63,846 nucleotides of DNA from Treponema sp. Its GTDB lineage: Bacteria; Spirochaetota; Spirochaetia; Treponematales; Breznakiellaceae. Positions 10,282 to 18,251 of this stretch are shown in pieces. Both the position numbers and the translations under genes were made by a program. The notes under the pieces are model-generated. The model ran no database searches. It was not told the DNA's origin and was given only the letters and a program-made list of their open reading frames with translations. The stretch covers positions 1 through 63,846 of the forward strand of contig JAITCL010000088.1 in assembly GCA_031283105.1 (NCBI GenBank). The letters run 5' to 3'. Position 1 is the stretch's first letter, and each line of letters begins with the position of its first letter.

Positions 10282-11348
10282 TGGCGGAAACAAATTTTTT
10301 CAAAGACATAAGCAATCATCGTTTCAGCCCCGATGCCGTGCTTGACCTTTCAACAGGCGGCAGAAGGGCGCTTATCATCAGCGATTTGCACATGGGTTCA
10401 GGCAAAAATGATGACCTTGCCCGCAACGGCGAGCTGCTTATCAGCCTGCTGGAGCATTACTATTTTGCGCGGGGCTGGTATCTTATTTTGAACGGCGATA
10501 TTGAGGAACTGCAACGCTATTCCCTGAATCACATAACGGAACGCTGGGAGCGGCTTTTTAAGGTATTTAATCTTTTTGCCGGAAAAAACCGCCTCTACAA
10601 ACTCATTGGCAATCATGATGAAGAATTGCTTTTTATGAAAAATTATTATTACCCGCTTTACAATGTAATACGAATCAATACCGGCGTAATTCCGGTGTAT
10701 GTTTATCACGGGCATCAGTCATTAAAACTGTACGCCCATTACAACAAACTTGTCGGCGCCGCCATTCGTTATGTGTTAAAACCTTTCGGCATCAAAAATA
10801 TTTCTTCCAGCCAAAACCCCTACCGGCGTTTCCGTTATGAAAAAGCGGCTTACGATTTTTCACTGGACAATCATTGCATATCAATTATCGGGCATACCCA
10901 CCGGCCACTGTTTGATTCTCTGAGCCGCTTTGACTACATCAAGTTCGAAATTGAGCGGCTGTGCCGTGATTATCCCGCTTCACCGGAAAAAAAACGCAGG
11001 CGGATTGAAGCCGAGGTTGCCGCCCTGAAACGGGATTTAAGCAAACTGAAACGCAAGGAACGCCGGGACGTACTGCGGCAAAGCCTGTACGGCGACGATT
11101 TGCCGGTGCCCTGCCTGTTTAACTGCGGCTGCGCTATCGGCAAAAAAGGTCTGGACGCGATAGAGTTAAGCGGCGAAGACATAGCCCTGGTGTACTGGTT
11201 TGCCAAAGGCCAGGGCCGGCGTTTTGTCAGAAGAGGCAAATACGAGACAGAAAAACTTGCCGGTACCGGCTACCGCCGCACCGTCCTGCAACGCGAACGG
11301 CTGGATTATATTCTGGCAAGAATTAAGCTGCTGGGCAACAGCATTTAG
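10281..11348 (+). CDS. Calcineurin-like metallophosphoesterase
   Basis: 355-aa protein with the full set of metallophosphoesterase motifs: ISDLHMG (~35), NGDIEEL (~75), IGNHDE (~113) and GHTHRP (~210), which coordinate two metal ions. The substrate is not evident; relatives cleave phosphomonoesters or phosphodiesters such as UDP-diacylglucosamine or nucleic acids, but no membrane segment is seen. A basic region around 230-275 (KKRRRIEAEV, LKRKERRD) looks like a charged helix. The ATG at 10281 overlaps the birA stop by one base; an in-frame ATG at 10266 lies inside birA and is less likely. It is translationally coupled to birA. Confidence 0.85.
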   Translation: MAETNFFKDISNHRFSPDAVLDLSTGGRRALIISDLHMGSGKNDDLARNGELLISLLEHYYFARGWYLILNGDIEELQRYSLNHITERWERLFKVFNLFAGKNRLYKLIGNHDEELLFMKNYYYPLYNVIRINTGVIPVYVYHGHQSLKLYAHYNKLVGAAIRYVLKPFGIKNISSSQNPYRRFRYEKAAYDFSLDNHCISIIGHTHRPLFDSLSRFDYIKFEIERLCRDYPASPEKKRRRIEAEVAALKRDLSKLKRKERRDVLRQSLYGDDLPVPCLFNCGCAIGKKGLDAIELSGEDIALVYWFAKGQGRRFVRRGKYETEKLAGTGYRRTVLQRERLDYILARIKLLGNSI

Positions 11349-11360
11349 TTTTGTACAGAT

Positions 11361-11575
11361 CAGCCGGAGGGGGCGCTACGGGCGAGCGGAAACGCTTGTA
11401 GAACCCGCCTATGGAGCCTCCCAGCACCTCCATTAATCATGTGAATCGTGATAGTACGAAAAATTATGGTATGGAGGTGCTGGGCTTTTACTGTCCTCAC
11501 TTGTTACTATTACCCGCTGGTCTCCTCCGGCGGGGAATTCCAAATGTTTCCGCTACCCGCCCGCCCCCTCCGGCT
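11361..11575. repeat. Palindromic intergenic element, copy B
   Basis: Inverted copy of the element at 9132-9365. The outer arms AGCCGGAGGGGGCG (11362 on) and CCCGCCCCCTCCGGCT (ending 11575) are inverted repeats. The inner hairpin has a perfect 14-bp stem, CCCAGCACCTCCAT (11420-11433) with ATGGAGGTGCTGGG (11471-11484). The loop contains GAATCGTGATAGTACGAA, shared with copy A. Confidence 0.87.
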
Positions 11576-11688
11576 CATCTTTACTGTTACAGGGTAATAG
11601 CATTTACCCTGATAATAGGTAATATAATCAGCGCAAGCCGCCTGAGACCAGCCGGCGGGAGCGTATTGTTTGCTCCCCTTTTCTTTCC

Positions 11689-11750
11689 CCTCCGTGTTCT
11701 CCGTGTACTCCGTGGTGAGAATTCTTCCCTGCTTTCTCATCTCGCATAGC
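11689..11750 (-). repeat. CCGTG-type repeat, left of lon
   Basis: Bases 11689-11716 (CCTCCGTGTTCTCCGTG and following) are the exact reverse complement of 14353-14380 on the far side of lon. The following ~34 bases (ending CTCGCATAGC) also resemble the flank of the second repeat arm at 14432-14466, so the repeat unit is about 60 bp. Confidence 0.82.
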
Positions 11751-11809
11751 GCCCTGCGTAAGCGTCATGTTGCTTTTTTTCGTTTTTTTTGCGATAGTAG
11801 AGCTACCCT

Positions 11810-14317
11810 ATGTCAGACCAAATAGTGCCGATTGACCAGATTCTTCCCCCCAGACTGCCGGTGGTGGCGCTGATGGGCAGACCGATTTTTCCGGGGATTT
11901 TTACCCCCATCATGATAGGAAACCCCGTCGATGTTAAAGTTGTCGATGACGCGGTGACCGGCGACGCGCTGGTCGGCCTCGTGATGCTGCAAAATGAGAC
12001 CGAAACGCCCGCTGCCGGCGATTTGTACAAAGTAGGGACGGTGGCAAAAATCATCAAAAAGATTAACCTTCCCGACGGCGGGCTGAATATTTTTATTTCC
12101 ACGCTTAAACGTTTTCGGATAAAGAAGGTCCTCCATGCAAGCAACCCCATTGTTGCGGCGGTGGAGTACCTTAACGAAGAAGAAGATGATACCAGCGAAG
12201 TAAAGGCCCTTACCCGCGCCCTTATTTCCGAGATGAAGCAGATTTCAGAAAACAACCCCCTGTTTTCCGAAGAGATGCGCCTTAACATGATCAATATCGA
12301 TCATCCCGGTAAGATTGCCGATTTCATTACCAGTATTCTGAACATCGACCGGGCGGAGCAGCAAAAGATTCTTGAGATTCTCAATGTACGCAAACGTATG
12401 GAGCAGGTGCTGGTATTCATTAAGAAAGAACAGGAACTGCTGCGGATTCAAAAAAAGATTCAAAAAGAAATTAATGAAAAAATTGAAAAATCCCAGCGGG
12501 ATTATTTTTTGAAAGAAGAACTTAAAGCGATAAAAGGTGAACTGGGAATGACCACCGACGCCAAAAGCTCTGATTACCAGCGGTTCAAGGATAAAATTGA
12601 CGCTTATAAATTTGAAGGGGAAATAAAAGAGGTAGTTGATCAGGAGCTTGAAAAGTTTAACCTGATGGAGCCCAATTCCGCGGAATATATTGTTACGCGC
12701 AATTATCTTGATATGATTGTCAGCCTTCCCTGGAGTGAACCCCAATCTGAAAATTTTAACATGAAGAACGCCCAGGCGATTCTGGAGGCTGACCATTACG
12801 GCCTTAAAGACGTTAAAAGCCGGATAGTGGAATACCTTGCCGTGCGGAAACTGAGAAGCAGTTCAGCGGAAAGTACATCCCCTGCGAAAGCCAAGCCTTC
12901 TCAAGAAGCCACGCCTTCTGCGGAAATCAGTCCTGCGGGAATTTCGGTTTCTCAAGGGTCTATTATCTGTCTGGTGGGGCCGCCCGGCGTCGGAAAAACA
13001 TCGGTCGGCAAATCTATTGCCCGCGCTTTGGGCAAACAGTTTTTCCGTTTTTCAGTGGGGGGGATGCGCGATGAGGCAGAGATAAAAGGCCACCGCCGCA
13101 CCTACATTGGCGCGATGCCGGGCAAAATCATTCAGGGCATTAAAATCGTTAAAACCAAAGACCCGGTTTTTATGATTGATGAAATTGACAAAATGGGGGC
13201 AAGCTATCAGGGCGACCCCGCCAGCGCCCTGCTGGAAGTGCTGGACCCGGAACAGAATTCCGCGTTTCGGGATCATTACCTTGACCTTCCCTTTGATATT
13301 TCCCATGTCTTTTTTATTGTCACCGCCAATACGCTGGATACGATTCCCCAGCCGCTTGTAGACCGCATGGAAATTATACAACTGCCCGGCTACATTGACA
13401 CAGAGAAACTGGAAATTGCCAAACGGTATCTGGTTCCCAAGAGTCTGGAAAAAAACGGCCTGAAAAAAAATCAGGTAAAGTACACCAAGGACAGCCTTTT
13501 GCATATTGCCAACGCCTATGCCCGTGAAGCCGGCGTGCGGAATTTTGAAAAAAATCTTGACAAAATTCACCGCAAGCTGGCAAAGCAGATAGTTGAAAAT
13601 CAAGAGGCCGGAAACGATGCCGCCGTTTCAACGGATACCGTTCCGGCGGATTCTACCGCACAAAAAGAAACAAAAAACGCGCAATTTACCATCGACAAAA
13701 AACTTATTGAAAAACATTTGGGCAAGCCGCTGTTCCCGGAAGGTGATATTAAAAAGGCTGACCGTCCCGGTATGTCGGTGGGACTTGCCTGGACCAGCAT
13801 GGGCGGCGATACGCTGGTCATTGAGGCGACTTCGGTTCCCGGAAAGGAAGGGCTGACCCTTACCGGCAAAATGGGCGACACGATGAAGGAAAGCGCCGCC
13901 ATTGCCATGACCGTGGCCCGCAAGCTGGCAGTAGAACGCTACAATGTGGCCCATGATTGGTTTGATTTGAATCACATTCATCTGCACATTCCCGAAGGCG
14001 CAACGCCGAAAGACGGCCCTTCGGCGGGAATAACGATGGCGACGGCGCTGCTCTCATTGATGCGGGAACAGGTTGTAACCGGCCAACTGGTAATGACCGG
14101 CGAGCTTTCCCTGACCGGCCAGGTGCTGCCCATAGGCGGCCTCAAGGAGAAAACCATTGCCGCCCGGCGGAACAGGGCCCGGCACATCATTATCCCCCGG
14201 CAGAACGAACGCGATCTGGACGAAATTCCCGACTATGTAAAAAAAGACATAAACTTTCACCCGGTTGAACGTTTTGAAGAAGTGCTGGCATTGGCCCTGC
14301 CCGACCACAGCCGTTAG
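11810..14317 (+). CDS. lon: ATP-dependent protease Lon
   Basis: 835-aa cytoplasmic AAA+ serine protease. Residues 1-~210 form the substrate-binding LON domain (starting LPVVALMGRPIFPG), followed by a coiled region. The AAA+ module has Walker A GPPGVGKTS (~390) and Walker B VFMIDEIDKM (~452). The protease domain has the catalytic serine in PKDGPSAGI (~737) and lysine in GGLKEKT (~779). Two low-complexity Ser/Ala/Pro/Thr-rich insertions are unusual: one just before Walker A (~345-385) and one between the AAA+ and protease domains (~595-625). The start has no ribosome-binding site. The gene is bracketed by a perfect 28-bp inverted repeat. Confidence 0.97.
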   Translation: MSDQIVPIDQILPPRLPVVALMGRPIFPGIFTPIMIGNPVDVKVVDDAVTGDALVGLVMLQNETETPAAGDLYKVGTVAKIIKKINLPDGGLNIFISTLKRFRIKKVLHASNPIVAAVEYLNEEEDDTSEVKALTRALISEMKQISENNPLFSEEMRLNMINIDHPGKIADFITSILNIDRAEQQKILEILNVRKRMEQVLVFIKKEQELLRIQKKIQKEINEKIEKSQRDYFLKEELKAIKGELGMTTDAKSSDYQRFKDKIDAYKFEGEIKEVVDQELEKFNLMEPNSAEYIVTRNYLDMIVSLPWSEPQSENFNMKNAQAILEADHYGLKDVKSRIVEYLAVRKLRSSSAESTSPAKAKPSQEATPSAEISPAGISVSQGSIICLVGPPGVGKTSVGKSIARALGKQFFRFSVGGMRDEAEIKGHRRTYIGAMPGKIIQGIKIVKTKDPVFMIDEIDKMGASYQGDPASALLEVLDPEQNSAFRDHYLDLPFDISHVFFIVTANTLDTIPQPLVDRMEIIQLPGYIDTEKLEIAKRYLVPKSLEKNGLKKNQVKYTKDSLLHIANAYAREAGVRNFEKNLDKIHRKLAKQIVENQEAGNDAAVSTDTVPADSTAQKETKNAQFTIDKKLIEKHLGKPLFPEGDIKKADRPGMSVGLAWTSMGGDTLVIEATSVPGKEGLTLTGKMGDTMKESAAIAMTVARKLAVERYNVAHDWFDLNHIHLHIPEGATPKDGPSAGITMATALLSLMREQVVTGQLVMTGELSLTGQVLPIGGLKEKTIAARRNRARHIIIPRQNERDLDEIPDYVKKDINFHPVERFEEVLALALPDHSR

Positions 14318-14352
14318 CGTTTATCTCCGTATACATTTATTTAAGATTTTTT

Positions 14353-14466
14353 ACCACGGAGTACACGGAGAACACGGAGGAATAAGGATTATCGTATCAA
14401 AACTCCGTGGTACTCCGTGACCTCCGTGGTTAAATTTCTTCCTTGATTTTCTCACATCGCACAGCT
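14353..14466. repeat. CCGTG-type inverted repeat, right of lon
   Basis: Two arms face each other: ACCACGGAGTACACGGAG... (14353-14380) and TCCGTGGTACTCCGTG... (14403-14431). RNA from either strand could fold into a long hairpin, which may act as a terminator between lon and the convergent TPR gene. The left arm is identical, inverted, to 11689-11716. Confidence 0.82.
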
Positions 14467-14500
14467 TTGTAGTCCACTCAGCGACCACTCATTCGTGGTT

Positions 14501-15640
14501 CTATTCTTCTTTGTTAAAAAAATTGTGCGCAATAGGGTCTTGCGGGTCAAGTTCAAGCACGGTGCGGAAAAAAGCGGCGGCTTCTTCGTCATTGCCGGTT
14601 TTCAGGGCAAGCACACCCATATTGGAAATTATTTTTATATTTTCAGGATCATCGCGCAGGGCGGATTCCAGTTCGCGGCGGGCGCTTTTGAAGTCGCCGG
14701 ATTCCATCAAACAAATGGCAAGTTCGTTGCGGGTATCGCTGTTGGCGCCGCCCAGTTCAATGGCCTTGCTGAAAGCGACTGCGCCGTCTTCCCATCTGCC
14801 CAGGCGGCGCAGCGCCCAGCCCAGAATAAACCAGCCGTTCCATACCGACGGATACTTTTCAATATAATCGCGGATGTTCTTCATCCCCTGTTCTTCATTT
14901 CCCTGCTGAATGAATTTATATGCGTTAATAAAACTTTCATCTTCAAGACCGTTTTCATCTATATCTTTAATAATGGATTTCGCCTGTTCTGTTTTTTCCC
15001 TGTCTTCGCCGCTGTCAACATACAGTGAAAAACATTCCCGTGCGCGGCGGAAATCTTTCCGGCTCAGGTAAAAAAACCCCGCGTTAAATTGGGCGGTGGG
15101 AAAAGGGGGATGCAGGGACAGGGCTTCGGTATAGGCCGCCTGTGCCGCCTGAAAGGCATCTTCTGTTTCCGCGCTGTCCCGCCGCCGGAGCGCCGCCGCC
15201 CGCTCTTCCATGACCAGTGCGCGGTTCAGCGTCACGGCGGGCGATGAGGGAAACAGTCCCCGCAGACTGTCAAGTATTTCCAGGGCAAGATCAAATTCGC
15301 CGTTATGCGCCTTAAGAATTGCCGCTTCGGTAAATTCGCCCATAATTAAAGGCCGCACCGCCAGAACAAAATGGCGGTAGTAGTTAATCCAGTGCGCGGC
15401 GTTCATTTGACCGGAATCCAAATTTTCCGGCCCGGCGGTGATGACAGATAACATTCCCGCAATAATCATCTCCCATGAAAGTTCTTCAAGATTTAAATTT
15501 GTTTCATCTTCGGGAATTTCAACGGGGAGGGGAATATCCGGGTTAATTGAAAAGCCATCATTGGCCATGCCTTCAATTTGACCTCGCAGGCTTTCAGGAA
15601 CCGAAAGAAAGAGTACTCTATTGTGCCGTTTGTCTGACAT
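14501..15640 (-). CDS. Tetratricopeptide repeat protein
   Basis: 379-aa soluble protein with no signal peptide. Residues ~105-379 contain several TPR units (for example GEFDLALEILDSLRGLFP, the block around NAGFFYLSRKDFRRARECF, and WFILGWALRRLGRWEDGAV). These form a helical scaffold for protein partners. The N-terminal 100 residues are acidic and unrecognised. It lies 12 bases downstream of the PilZ-domain gene on the same strand, so the two are very likely one transcript and may work together in surface/motility or second-messenger signalling. No catalytic motif is present. Confidence 0.8.
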   Translation of the reverse strand: MSDKRHNRVLFLSVPESLRGQIEGMANDGFSINPDIPLPVEIPEDETNLNLEELSWEMIIAGMLSVITAGPENLDSGQMNAAHWINYYRHFVLAVRPLIMGEFTEAAILKAHNGEFDLALEILDSLRGLFPSSPAVTLNRALVMEERAAALRRRDSAETEDAFQAAQAAYTEALSLHPPFPTAQFNAGFFYLSRKDFRRARECFSLYVDSGEDREKTEQAKSIIKDIDENGLEDESFINAYKFIQQGNEEQGMKNIRDYIEKYPSVWNGWFILGWALRRLGRWEDGAVAFSKAIELGGANSDTRNELAICLMESGDFKSARRELESALRDDPENIKIISNMGVLALKTGNDEEAAAFFRTVLELDPQDPIAHNFFNKEE

Positions 15641-15652
15641 AAAATTTGTTTG

Positions 15653-16495
15653 TCATTTATCCGCGGGAGTATTTTCGTTTTCCTGAACGCGGCTGTCCGC
15701 CCTTAGGGTATTGAGGTACTCGTTGATCCGTATCTTGTAGCCCATAGGAACCAACGCCTCGTCAAACTCCGTAGCAAGGGCTATCATTTCTTTTTTCCCC
15801 TCGACATTTTCCGAACGGATAAATTTTCCCTTGACCAGAAAAGTTTCCCGGGGGTCGTCAAAGTCAAAGCGCAGGGCTGTTTCCTTGTTGACCAAGAATT
15901 TGGCGACCCCCATCATTATCACCTTGGCGCCCGAAAAAGACATATCCCGCAGTATGCAGCGCCGGGGCACTCCCTGAACAAAAGCCGCTGTTTCTTTGGC
16001 GAATAATTTTATCTTCCGCTGGGATTCAGTGGTAATGGTTATCCGCTCATCTTTGCGTTTTGCTGAATTGACGTTGGCATCCAGAACGCGGCCTATAACC
16101 TCTATCAGATCATCAGGCGGGCGCTGGGTAAACTGGATGGTCAGCATGGAAATTTCATTGGAGTTTTTATAGGGAATCGTGCCCATTACGCGGCCTGCCA
16201 CAAAGAATGTTACCGGGTTTTCCATTTCCGGATTTTTAAAGCATAACCGCAGACTTACCAGATTATTGGCCTGCTGGAGTTTTCCCAGCAAGCCGGATTT
16301 CGTGTTGGCGACAATTCTCGCCCCCTGAAAGGAAGTGGCGAAAAAAACGCAGGGCCAGAAGTCGCTTCCACACTTTAAATGGACTTGTTCAGTAATAAGC
16401 CCTGTCGTCTGGATCATATCCTTGGTGAAAGTAACATCAATGCCTTTGTATCGCTCATAGTATGTAGCGACTTTTTGTGTAGTTATGATACCCAT
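15653..16495 (-). CDS. PilZ-domain protein (probable cyclic-di-GMP receptor)
   Basis: 280-aa cytoplasmic protein. The C-terminal half (~145-260) matches a PilZ domain: the basic motif RKDER (~147) for RxxxR and DMSFSGAK (~185) for the D/N-x-S-x-x-G motif that binds cyclic di-GMP. The N-terminal half resembles the YcgR-like or PilZN-type domain found with PilZ in spirochetes, though I could not assign it firmly. Transcription probably starts at a perfect-consensus promoter only a few bases upstream of the ATG (16508-16537), giving a nearly leaderless message. It is the first gene of a two-gene unit with the TPR protein. Confidence 0.78.
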   Translation of the reverse strand: MGIITTQKVATYYERYKGIDVTFTKDMIQTTGLITEQVHLKCGSDFWPCVFFATSFQGARIVANTKSGLLGKLQQANNLVSLRLCFKNPEMENPVTFFVAGRVMGTIPYKNSNEISMLTIQFTQRPPDDLIEVIGRVLDANVNSAKRKDERITITTESQRKIKLFAKETAAFVQGVPRRCILRDMSFSGAKVIMMGVAKFLVNKETALRFDFDDPRETFLVKGKFIRSENVEGKKEMIALATEFDEALVPMGYKIRINEYLNTLRADSRVQENENTPADK

Positions 16496-16507
16496 AAGCT
16501 TATTTTA

Positions 16508-16537
16508 ATTATAGAGAGACAGGGGCCGGTGTGTCAA
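16508..16537 (-). promoter_or_regulatory. Consensus sigma-70 promoter of the PilZ-TPR operon
   Basis: On the reverse strand: TTGACA (16537-16532), 18-base spacer, TATAAT (16513-16508). Both boxes are perfect. Predicted start near 16501, about six bases before the ATG at 16495; the intervening bases contain no Shine-Dalgarno sequence. Confidence 0.75.
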
Positions 16538-16668
16538 GACACCGAATTGCCCCTATTATACGGCATGAGTATCCCCTTGCATAATTTTTCAGTTTTTGCG
16601 GTAATAAAATAGGGAAAAAGAGCGTTTTTCAGCAATTAATACAATAGAATGGGATTTGAGGGATAAAA

Positions 16669-18249
16669 ATGCACATTGAAATACTTGATACTACTTTACG
16701 CGACGGGGCGCAGGGCGAGGGGATTGTGTTCTCGGTGAGGGACAAACTTGCCGTGGCGCAGGCGCTTGATGAACTTGGCGTGGCATGGATTGAGGCGGGG
16801 AATCCGGGAAGCAATCCCAAAGATTTGGAATTTTTCCGGCTTGCCTCGCCGCTCCGGCTTGGTACTGCCAAATTGTGCGCCTTTGGCTCGACGCGGAAAA
16901 AGGGAGTAAAAGCGGCGGACGACGGCCAACTGCGCAGTCTGCTTGAAGCGGAAACCGAAGGTGTGGTGATTTTCGGCAAGAGCTGGGATTTGCACGTTAG
17001 TGAAGTGCTGCGGGTGAGCGCGGAAGAAAATATCGCCATGATAGCGGAGACGGTCGCTTTTCTGAAAGCGGCGGGACGCACGGTAATTTACGATGCCGAA
17101 CATTTTTTTGACGGCTATACGGCGAATGCCGTTTACGCCCTTTCCACGATAAAGGCGGCGGCGGATGCAGGCGCTGACCGCATTGTGTTATGCGACACTA
17201 ACGGCGGTACTTTTCCCGATGCTGTCGCCGCTGCAGTACGCGAAGTAAAGCAGGCTGTTCCCCAACCGTGTATTGGTATTCATGCGCATAACGATTCCGG
17301 CCTTGCTCTGGCGAATACCATCAGCGCGGTGCAGGCGGGCTGCGCCCATGTGCAGGGGACGCTGGTGGGTTTTGGGGAACGCTGCGGCAATACGGCGCTT
17401 GCGGCGCTGATCCCCAGCATGGAACTCAAGCTGAAGCTGCGCTGTCTGCCGGAGGGAAACCTTGCCCGCATTTCGGGGCTGACGCGGCGGGTGGCGGAGA
17501 TTGCCAATGTGTCGATTAACGATGATATGCCTTATGTGGGGGGGCACGCATTTTCGCACAAGGGCGGAATGCATTCTGACGGCGTTCTGAAAGACCGGCG
17601 GTCTTTTGAACATATTGATCCCGAAGCGGTGGGCAATGACCGGCATATTCTGCTCAGCGAGGTTGGCGGGCGTTCGGCAATTGCCGAGCGGGCAAAAAAA
17701 ATTGACGCGGCGATTACCAAAGATCACCCGGTAAGCGCTGCGTTAGCTGAAAAAATTAAAAATCTGGAAGCGGAAGGCTGGTCTTTTGAAGGTGCGGATG
17801 CGAGTTTTGAAATTCTGGTGCGGCGGGAACTGGGCTTGTACCAGCCCCGGTTTCATATTGAGGCATACCGCGTCATGAGCGAACACCCCACCGGCGAAAC
17901 GATTGCCTGTTCCCATGCCTGGGTGAAGGTACTGGTTGAAGGCCAGCACGAGATCGCCGCCGCCGAAGGCGACGGGCCGGTGAACGCTTTGGACGGCGCT
18001 CTCCGCCGGGCGCTGACTCGTTTCTTTCCCGGCTTGGCGCAGGTGCGGCTGGAGGATTACAAAGTCCGGGTGATTGACGGCAAGGAAGCGACCGCCGCGC
18101 AGGTTCGCGTTTTAATTGAATCCACCGATGGCGAGCGAAGCTGGAATACCGTGGGAGTTTCGGCGGACATCATAGACGCAAGCCGCGCCGCGCTGGTAGA
18201 TTCGATTGAATATAAATTAATCGGCGACATGGAAAGGCGCAAAGAATAG
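16669..18249 (+). CDS. cimA: (R)-citramalate synthase
   Basis: 526-aa member of the isopropylmalate synthase superfamily. The TIM barrel has the N-terminal motif DTTLRDGAQG (7-16) and metal ligands in HAHNDSG (~204). The C-terminal part (~390-520) is the LeuA-type regulatory/dimerisation domain (GDGPVNALDGALRRAL). The sequence clusters by eye with the long CimA-type proteins (LRDGAQGEGIVFSV) rather than LeuA ([11 protein letters not shown]), and a separate leuA is present at 22280. It condenses pyruvate and acetyl-CoA to citramalate, the first step to isoleucine without threonine deaminase. The next gene is ilvB, two bases downstream. Confidence 0.9.
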   Translation: MHIEILDTTLRDGAQGEGIVFSVRDKLAVAQALDELGVAWIEAGNPGSNPKDLEFFRLASPLRLGTAKLCAFGSTRKKGVKAADDGQLRSLLEAETEGVVIFGKSWDLHVSEVLRVSAEENIAMIAETVAFLKAAGRTVIYDAEHFFDGYTANAVYALSTIKAAADAGADRIVLCDTNGGTFPDAVAAAVREVKQAVPQPCIGIHAHNDSGLALANTISAVQAGCAHVQGTLVGFGERCGNTALAALIPSMELKLKLRCLPEGNLARISGLTRRVAEIANVSINDDMPYVGGHAFSHKGGMHSDGVLKDRRSFEHIDPEAVGNDRHILLSEVGGRSAIAERAKKIDAAITKDHPVSAALAEKIKNLEAEGWSFEGADASFEILVRRELGLYQPRFHIEAYRVMSEHPTGETIACSHAWVKVLVEGQHEIAAAEGDGPVNALDGALRRALTRFFPGLAQVRLEDYKVRVIDGKEATAAQVRVLIESTDGERSWNTVGVSADIIDASRAALVDSIEYKLIGDMERRKE

Positions 18250-18251
18250 CC

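Larger units (their letters stand above)
11349..11809. other. Gene-free 461-bp interval before lon
   Basis: Contains palindromic element copy B (11361-11575) and one arm of the CCGTG repeat family (11689-11750). Between them (11576-11688) nothing was recognised. Before lon there is a weak TTGCTT, 17 bases, GATAGT pattern ending at 11798, 11 bases from the ATG. Confidence 0.8.

Noticed and set aside
11411-11749. 112-aa plus-strand frame before lon
   Set aside because: Composed of palindromic element B and CCGTG repeat sequence; low-complexity product.
13052-13603. 183-aa reverse-strand frame inside lon
   Set aside because: Lies entirely within the lon AAA+ coding region, with no ribosome site; shadow of a strongly conserved gene.
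16496-16668. tRNA-like fold around GGGGCCGGTGT...ACACCGAATTGCCCC
   Set aside because: It is a simple hairpin overlapping the -35 of the PilZ promoter; no TPsiC or anticodon arm.
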